A stretch of 64,000 nucleotides of DNA from Gordonia iterans (GTDB lineage: Bacteria > Actinomycetota > Actinomycetes > Mycobacteriales > Mycobacteriaceae), in assembly GCF_002993285.1 (NCBI RefSeq), contig NZ_CP027433.1, forward strand, positions 2,666,001 to 2,730,000, written 5' to 3'. The translations under genes were made by a program, and so were the position numbers. A model generated the notes under the pieces. It was not told the origin of the DNA, ran no database searches, and saw only the letters and a program-made list of their open reading frames with translations. The number at the start of each line of letters is the position of its first letter. The first letter of the stretch is position 1. Below, piece after piece: positions 59,430 through 64,000 of the stretch.

Positions 59430-59681
59430 GTGACCAGTCCGACGGCGACCGCCCAGCGCACCACGATCGTCGAGCGCACCGGCCCACTTCTTCGCCCAGC
59501 TCTGGCGCTTCGGCGTGATCCAGCTGCAATGCTGCTTCGGCGTGGTCGGAATCCTCACCGCCCTAGCCTGGTCCACCTGGGCAAGTTCGGCTCGTGGCTG
59601 CTCCTGGTGAGCTCGAGCTTCGTGCTGGTGACCGCCCTGTACCGGTGCGGTCGCCGCCGTACCGGTCCGGCCGCCGCATAG
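59430..59681 (+). pseudogene. Small membrane protein gene, possibly twice frameshifted
   Basis: From the GTG at 59430 the frame encodes VTSPTATAQRTTIVERT and, near the end, SLVHLGKFGSWLLLVSSSF-VLVTALYR. The middle part is far more membrane-like in another frame (AHFFAQLWRFGVIQLQCCFG then VVGILTAL, about 59482-59563). Joining the three pieces gives a natural two-helix membrane protein of about 80 residues. This implies two small indels that restore the frame. Either a decaying gene or chance. The product is unknown. Confidence 0.4.
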
Positions 59682-59684
59682 ACT
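59679..59684 (+). promoter_or_regulatory. -10 box of the nrtR-like gene (leaderless)
   Basis: TAGACT is followed by six bases and the ATG at 59691, without a ribosome site. Confidence 0.5.
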
Positions 59685-59690
59685 CGCTCC

Positions 59691-60395
59691 ATGCCCTCTT
59701 CCACCGCGCCCTCTTCCACCGCGGTCGAAGTGCGGAGCGCTGTCTTTCAGGTGCGTGACGACGACGCCGGCGCGGTCGCGCTCCACACACTGCTGCAGAA
59801 GCACGACGACGAGTGCTGGGCGCTCCCCGGCGGAGAGATCGGCGACCGCGAGACGGCGGCCGCCGCGGCCCGGCGCCATCTCGGCACGCAGTCCGGACTG
59901 ACCCGAATCGCCCATCTTGAGCAGCTGTCAGTACTGTCCGACCCCGACCGGGTTCCCGGGATCCGCACGATCGCGGCCACCTATCTAGGACTGGTGCCGA
60001 CGGACGTTCCCGCCGATCCCGCGCCCGGCGAACCGAACGCGGCCGCGTGGTTCGACGTCGATGAGTTGCCGCCGCTGACCTACGACCACGATCAGATCGT
60101 CGCGCTCGCCCGAGCCCGCGTGGCCGCGAAGCTCTCGTACACCAATCTCGCGTTCGCCCTGGCGCCCACCAGGTTCGCGATGTCCGAGCTCTCCGAGATC
60201 TACGGCGCGGCGCTCGGCTATCCGGTGGACGCGACCAATCTGCTCCGCGTCCTCTCCCGCCGCGGCGTGGTGGTCGCGACCGGCACCGTCGGACGAACCG
60301 GCCGCAGCGGCGGCCGGCCGCCCGCCCTCTACAGCTTCGCCGATGACCGCCTGGTGGTCACGGACGAGTTCGCGACTCTGCGTCCGCCCCCGTGA
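59691..60395 (+). CDS. nrtR: NUDIX-HTH transcriptional regulator, NrtR type
   Basis: 234 residues. The N-terminal NUDIX fold has a degenerate box (WALPGGEIGDRE then RRHLGTQSGL instead of REUXEEXG), so hydrolysis is unlikely. The C-terminal winged helix (FAMSELSEIYGAALGYPVDATNLLRVLSRRGVV) binds DNA. NrtR/NdnR proteins sense ADP-ribose or NAD-related compounds and repress NAD synthesis genes. Divergent placement next to nadA-nadC and the palindrome at 59282 fit that role. Its 3' end overlaps the convergent DUF2567 gene by 38 bp. Confidence 0.88.
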   Translation: MPSSTAPSSTAVEVRSAVFQVRDDDAGAVALHTLLQKHDDECWALPGGEIGDRETAAAAARRHLGTQSGLTRIAHLEQLSVLSDPDRVPGIRTIAATYLGLVPTDVPADPAPGEPNAAAWFDVDELPPLTYDHDQIVALARARVAAKLSYTNLAFALAPTRFAMSELSEIYGAALGYPVDATNLLRVLSRRGVVVATGTVGRTGRSGGRPPALYSFADDRLVVTDEFATLRPPP

Positions 60396-61125
60396 GCGGT
60401 TCGCCGCGATCCGATGCAGGCGTCCCCGGGTTGCCTCGCCCGGGATTCCCGGTGTCCGCCGGTGCCCACCCCATTGCCGGGTCGCCCGGATAGGTCCAAC
60501 CCGCCGGCGGCTGCGGAGCCGCATCCCCGGGCGCGCGAACTCCACCGGCCTCGGCGGGGTCTCCCGGCAGCGCCGCATCGCCGGTACCGGCGACGCACAC
60601 GAAGTAGCTCAGTGCCGCCATGCCGGGCGCACAGACCAGCAGCAGCCACGGTGCGGGCAGAAATCCCAGGCTCGCATCGGTGAGCCACAGACTCCCGGCG
60701 GCATGGTAGATCCCCGGCTCGTGCGGGTCGATCGGCGGGAAACGACGACGCACGACGAAATCCGCGACCTGCATTCCGACCGCAGAAGCACCCGCCGCGA
60801 CCACCATTGCGTACACCAGACCGGCCGGCCCGCGGACGGCCCGCAGCGCGCCCCAGGCGACGCCGCCGCACACCAGGCCGAGCGCGAAGGCGATCAGTGC
60901 GAACACCGCGACGCCCCCGAACAGATGCGCCAGTTCCGGCGCCGAGAACCCGCCGCCCTCGGCGGTCACTTCCACCGTCGCGTACGGCGTCACGAACGCC
61001 CACAGCACCCCCGAGCCGACACCGAGGAGCAACAGCACCCCGCCGACGATCGAGGCCGCCGGGTCGAAGCGCCGCGCGGGACGGACGGGACCCTCCACGG
61101 AGACGGGCGGGGCCGGTGTCGTCAT
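60358..61125 (-). CDS. DUF2567 membrane protein
   Basis: 255 residues from the ATG at 61125. Four membrane helices (about 24-45, 70-92, 100-125 and 160-182) with [13 protein letters not shown] and [19 protein letters not shown] are typical of the DUF2567 family found beside bioB and bsaP (Rv1591 in M. tuberculosis). The C-terminal 70 residues are Pro/Gly-rich and hydrophilic. Function unknown. The start overlaps the bsaP stop (ATGA). Confidence 0.85.
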   Translation of the reverse strand: MTTPAPPVSVEGPVRPARRFDPAASIVGGVLLLLGVGSGVLWAFVTPYATVEVTAEGGGFSAPELAHLFGGVAVFALIAFALGLVCGGVAWGALRAVRGPAGLVYAMVVAAGASAVGMQVADFVVRRRFPPIDPHEPGIYHAAGSLWLTDASLGFLPAPWLLLVCAPGMAALSYFVCVAGTGDAALPGDPAEAGGVRAPGDAAPQPPAGWTYPGDPAMGWAPADTGNPGRGNPGTPASDRGEPLTGADAESRTRP

Positions 61126-61358
61126 CGTCGTCCCAGCTCGACCGAATCGACGACGCCGTGCCGGGAGCATCGCGCGTCCCAGCCGTCCGGGCGCACCTGG
61201 ACCACCATCCGGCGGCCGCACTGTCCGCAATAGCGCGGTGGCTCCAACCCGAGACGCGCGGCCTCGGGAATCGCATCCGGGGACTGCAACTCCAACTCGA
61301 TGCCCGTGTAGACGCCGTACTTGAGCGGGGACTCCAGTGGTCCGGGCACGGTGGTCAT
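61122..61358 (-). CDS. bsaP: Biotin synthase auxiliary protein
   Basis: 78 residues. YCGQCGRRM and RCSRHG supply the cysteines expected to hold an iron-sulfur cluster. BsaP is the small partner that actinobacterial BioB needs to form biotin; it is thought to supply the sulfur donor cluster. The ATG at 61358 has a GGAG site 5 bp upstream. It is downstream of bioB but separated by a 247-bp repeat-rich gap, and it overlaps DUF2567. Confidence 0.88.
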   Translation of the reverse strand: MTTVPGPLESPLKYGVYTGIELELQSPDAIPEAARLGLEPPRYCGQCGRRMVVQVRPDGWDARCSRHGVVDSVELGRR

Positions 61359-61414
61359 GGATTCTCCTTCATCGCTCCCCAGGCTACCGAGCGTGGTTTC
61401 GACACGGACCTCGG

Positions 61415-61604
61415 CTAGCGCCTCGGCCCGGCTCAACCATCGAAAGGACAGCCGCCCGCACTCGCGGCAAGCGCACCATCGAAACGACAATCACCCGGCA
61501 CACGCGGCGAGGGGGCTCGCCCACCGAGATGCGACAGGGTGGTCGGCCTCGCCTACCGATGGTTGAGCCGGAGAGGAGCGAAGCGACGAGCGCGGCGACC
61601 AGCG
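61415..61604. repeat. Inverted pair of dispersed repeats between bioB and bsaP
   Basis: GGTTTCGACAC opens a repeat whose end CGGCTCAACCATCG (61429-61442) is exactly inverted at 61557-61570 (CGATGGTTGAGCCG) followed by GGAGAGGAGCGAAGCGACGA. Between them are partial copies (CACCATCGAAACGAC). The pair could form a large hairpin in the bioB-bsaP message. Confidence 0.75.
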
Positions 61605-61605
61605 A

Positions 61606-62646
61606 TCAGAGGGTGTCGTTGAGGACCTTGATCGGCATGCTCAAGTCGTCGAGCAGGTCGAGGTCGTCCTCAGCGGGTCGACCGAGCGTGGTCAGGTAGT
61701 TGCCCACGATCACGGCGTTGATGCCGCCCAGGATGCCCTGCTTGGCACCCAGATCGCCGAGGGTGATCTCGCGGCCGCCGGCGAAACGGAGAATCGTTCG
61801 CGGCAACGCAAGGCGGAAGGCGGCGACAGACTTGAGCGCCTCGGCTGCCGGGAGGACGTCGAGATCGCCGAACGGTGTGCCCGGACGCGGATTGAGGAAG
61901 TTCAGCGGCACCTCGTCGGGGTCGAGGGTCGCCAGCTCCGCGGCGAACTCGGCACGCTGCTCGACGGTCTCGCCCATGCCGAGGATGCCTCCGCAGCAGA
62001 CCTCCATGCCCGCCTCGCGCACCATCCGCAGCGTGTCCCAGCGCTCGTCGTAGGTGTGGGTGGTCACCACCTTCGGGAAGTGACTGCGCGCCGTCTCCAG
62101 ATTGTGGTTGTAGCGGTGCACGCCCATCGCGGCGAGTTCGTCGACCTGTTCCTGGGTCAACATGCCGAGGCTGCAGGCGATCTGGATGTCGACCTCGTTG
62201 CGGATCGCCTCGATGCCGGCGGCGACCTGGCTCATCAGCCGCTTGTCCGGACCGCGGACGGCGGCGACGATGCAGAACTCCGTGGCGCCGGTCTTGGCGG
62301 TCTGCTTCGCGGCTTCCACGAGCGACGGGATGTCGATCCAGGCGCTGCGCACCGGGGAGGCGAACAGCCCGGACTGGCTGCAGAAGTGGCAGTCCTCGGG
62401 GCACCCGCCGGTCTTCAGCGAGATGATGCCCTCCACCTCCACCTCCGGCCCGCACCAGCGCATGCGCACGTCGTGCGCCAGTTCGAGGAGCTCGGTCAGG
62501 CGATCCTCAGGCAGCCGGAGCACGTCGAGGATCTGCTCGTAGCGCAGCGCTTCGCCGCACTCGAGGACCTGTTCGCGTGCGACGACGAGGATGTCGCTCT
62601 CGGTCTGGTCGGTGGCGGCCGCGGGGGCCTCGTCGACGGTGGTCAC
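61606..62646 (-). CDS. bioB: Biotin synthase
   Basis: 346 residues. A radical-SAM enzyme that inserts sulfur into dethiobiotin. The cluster motif is CPEDCHFC in [20 protein letters not shown]; further marks are [24 protein letters not shown] and [12 protein letters not shown]. The fourth ligand Arg region is [10 protein letters not shown]. The GTG at 62646 overlaps the bioD stop (GTGA). Confidence 0.98.
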   Translation of the reverse strand: MTTVDEAPAAATDQTESDILVVAREQVLECGEALRYEQILDVLRLPEDRLTELLELAHDVRMRWCGPEVEVEGIISLKTGGCPEDCHFCSQSGLFASPVRSAWIDIPSLVEAAKQTAKTGATEFCIVAAVRGPDKRLMSQVAAGIEAIRNEVDIQIACSLGMLTQEQVDELAAMGVHRYNHNLETARSHFPKVVTTHTYDERWDTLRMVREAGMEVCCGGILGMGETVEQRAEFAAELATLDPDEVPLNFLNPRPGTPFGDLDVLPAAEALKSVAAFRLALPRTILRFAGGREITLGDLGAKQGILGGINAVIVGNYLTTLGRPAEDDLDLLDDLSMPIKVLNDTL

Positions 62647-63503
62647 AGGGTCTCCTTCTGTACGGGGGCTGAATGGGTGACGGGTGATCTCGACTCCGCT
62701 CGATCAGCGAACGGAACCGCTCGATCAGCGAACGGAACCGCTCGATCAGAAACAGGAACCGCTCGATCAGCGAACGGAACCGCTCGATCGGAGAGAGGGA
62801 TGGCTGGATCGGCGGAGCGTTCCCAGAGGTGGGAGCCGCGGAACCACGACGGTGCGGCGGCCCGGAAGTCGCGCGACGAGCGCCGGCCGGCGCCGGCCGG
62901 AACGGCGGCGAGCACCGGTGCGCCGGTCAGGCGAGGCAGGTCGTCGGCGTTGCAGGTCATGGCGAGGTCGGGCCGCTGCGGCCACGAGCCGAGAACCAGA
63001 CCGGCCACCTCGCACCCGCCCGCTCGGAGCGCGTCGACGGTGAGTTCGGTGTGGTTCAACGTCCCCAGACCCGGATCGGTCACCACGACGACGGGGGCGT
63101 CGAGGGCAGCAGCGACGTCGATCAGCGTGAGATCCGGCGCGAGCCGCACGAGTACTCCCCCGGCTCCTTCGACCAGGACCAGATCCGCTTCCGAGCGCAG
63201 TTGCTCCACGGTCTGGCAGACCTCGTCGATCCGCACGAACCGTTGCCCACTGCGACGCGCCGCCGTCTCCGGTGCGAGCGGCTCGCGATAGCGCACCACC
63301 TCGGCCGTGCGGAGCTCGCCCGCCAGCGCGACGACGGTGTCGAGATCACCGGCTTCGTCCGGGCCGACGCCGGTCTGCGCGGGTTTGCAGACGGCGACGC
63401 GCAGACCGTCGGCCTGCGCCGCGGCCGCCAGCGCGGCGACTGTCACCGTCTTGCCGACGTCGGTGGACGTGCCGGTGACCACCAGTACCTGCCCGGGTGT
63501 CAT
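62643..63503 (-). CDS. bioD: Dethiobiotin synthetase with repeat-built C-terminus
   Basis: 286 residues. It closes the ureido ring of dethiobiotin with ATP and CO2. Marks: [13 protein letters not shown] (P-loop), [20 protein letters not shown] and [19 protein letters not shown]. The family normally ends around APSWF; here about 50 further residues follow, including four FADRAVP-type heptads coded by 21-bp DNA repeats (62697-62780). The ATG overlaps the bioF stop (ATGA). Confidence 0.96.
   Translation of the reverse strand: MTPGQVLVVTGTSTDVGKTVTVAALAAAAQADGLRVAVCKPAQTGVGPDEAGDLDTVVALAGELRTAEVVRYREPLAPETAARRSGQRFVRIDEVCQTVEQLRSEADLVLVEGAGGVLVRLAPDLTLIDVAAALDAPVVVVTDPGLGTLNHTELTVDALRAGGCEVAGLVLGSWPQRPDLAMTCNADDLPRLTGAPVLAAVPAGAGRRSSRDFRAAAPSWFRGSHLWERSADPAIPLSDRAVPFADRAVPVSDRAVPFADRAVPFADRAESRSPVTHSAPVQKETL
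62697..62797 (-). repeat. Tandem 21-bp repeats in the bioD 3' end
   Basis: Units of the CGCTCGATCAGCGAACGGAA type start at 62697, 62718, 62739 and 62760, with a partial unit at 62781. Each codes for seven residues, so the bioD frame stays open. Confidence 0.9.
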
Positions 63504-64000
63504 CGCGCCCCCACGTGACGGAGGGCATCGTCGACGACGCCGGCGACCGTCTCCAAGGTGGGCCGGTTCAGGTCGGCGCGCACGGTCACGCGCAGCCGCG
63601 ACGTCCCGGCGGGCACCGACGGCGGACGGAAGCAGCCCACCAGGATGCCGCGGTCACGGCAGTACGCGGCGGCGGCGACCGCGGCGACCGGATCGCCGAC
63701 GATCAGCGAGACCACCGCGGAACCGGGCACCGGCGCGCCGACGGCCGCAGCGAATGCCGACGCCGATTCACCGAGTCGCACAGGCAGTTCCGGATCGTCC
63801 CGCAGCACACCCAGTGCTGCGTGCGCTGCACCGACGGCTGCCGGGTTGAGGCCGGTGTCGAAGATGAACGTGCGTGCCCGGTCGATCAGGTGCGCACGCA
63901 GCAGCGTGGGGCCGGCGACGATCCCGCCCTGCGCGCCGAGCGACTTCGACGCCACGGCGGTCACCACCAACCCGTCCGCACCGGAGAGCCCGCACTCGGC
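63500..64000 (-). CDS. bioF: 8-amino-7-oxononanoate synthase, C-terminal part
   Basis: The last 166 residues are inside the window; the gene continues past the edge. The PLP lysine motif [11 protein letters not shown], the [17 protein letters not shown] helix and the C-terminal [20 protein letters not shown] are typical. It condenses pimeloyl thioester with alanine in the first biotin ring step. The frame is open to 64000 through [13 protein letters not shown]. The stop overlaps the bioD start. Confidence 0.93.
   Translation of the reverse strand, partial: AECGLSGADGLVVTAVASKSLGAQGGIVAGPTLLRAHLIDRARTFIFDTGLNPAAVGAAHAALGVLRDDPELPVRLGESASAFAAAVGAPVPGSAVVSLIVGDPVAAVAAAAYCRDRGILVGCFRPPSVPAGTSRLRVTVRADLNRPTLETVAGVVDDALRHVGAR

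Overview
This window is GC-rich chromosomal DNA from a mycolate-producing actinobacterium (order Mycobacteriales), most likely Gordonia or a close relative. The basis is dense GC-rich coding, many GTG starts, many genes whose start codon sits 6-8 nt after a TANNNT-type -10 box (leaderless transcription), and a gene order that, as I recall it, follows the M. tuberculosis segment from bioF/bioD/bioB through nadA/nadC, his, trp, lgt, pyk, tesB, pdtaR, tRNA-Leu, polA, rpsA and coaE to uvrB. Species cannot be fixed from sequence alone.

Layout. 1-5.0 kb: the 3' end of an unknown gene coupled to a pentapeptide-repeat membrane protein, a DoxX protein and a HelD-type RNA polymerase recycling ATPase. 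5.0-7.8 kb: universal stress protein and uvrB. 7.8-18.5 kb: accessory region with a vapC remnant, a zinc lipoprotein (AztD-like) behind a Zur-type box, VOC and DUF402 genes, a SNF2 helicase plus SWIM partner, two tandem Cys-rich membrane proteins, and a meta-cleavage lower-pathway trio (hydratase, aldolase, acetaldehyde dehydrogenase) with a divergent IclR regulator. 18.5-22 kb: coaE, rpsA and a methyltransferase. 22-27.5 kb: accessory XRE-ImmA/GNAT pair, a polar amino-acid ABC transporter and a decarboxylating dehydrogenase. 27.8-31.5 kb: polA, pdtaR, tRNA-Leu(CAA). 31.6-38.1 kb: cutC, a secreted CocE/NonD hydrolase, small membrane proteins, tesB, pyk. 38.2-52.3 kb: a long minus-strand biosynthetic run, hisD-C-B-H-(membrane protein)-priA-impA-hisF-hisI-(tautomerase)-trpE-(membrane protein)-trpC-B-A-lgt, with many ATGA/GTGA overlaps. 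52.4-57.1 kb: accessory genes, including a DUF222 HNH nuclease preceded by a LexA-type SOS box. 57.3-64 kb: nadC-nadA (no nadB), an NrtR-type NUDIX regulator with a palindromic site before nadA, DUF2567, bsaP, bioB, bioD and the 3' part of bioF.

How genes work together. The his and trp genes share PriA, which probably does the HisA step and also the missing TrpF step. NadA/NadC make nicotinate mononucleotide under probable NrtR control. BioF/BioD/BioB/BsaP complete biotin synthesis. The aldolase-dehydrogenase-hydratase trio turns 2-hydroxypenta-2,4-dienoate into pyruvate and acetyl-CoA.

The most unusual feature is a family of short tandem repeats built on the core TTTCGACAAGCTCA or its relatives (GCTCAACCATCGAAAGG, CTACTCGACCACC). 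They fill most intergenic gaps. In at least four places they have entered reading frames without breaking them: the polymerase domain of polA, the N-terminus of the aldolase, the ATPase core of the SNF2 helicase and the C-terminus of bioD.
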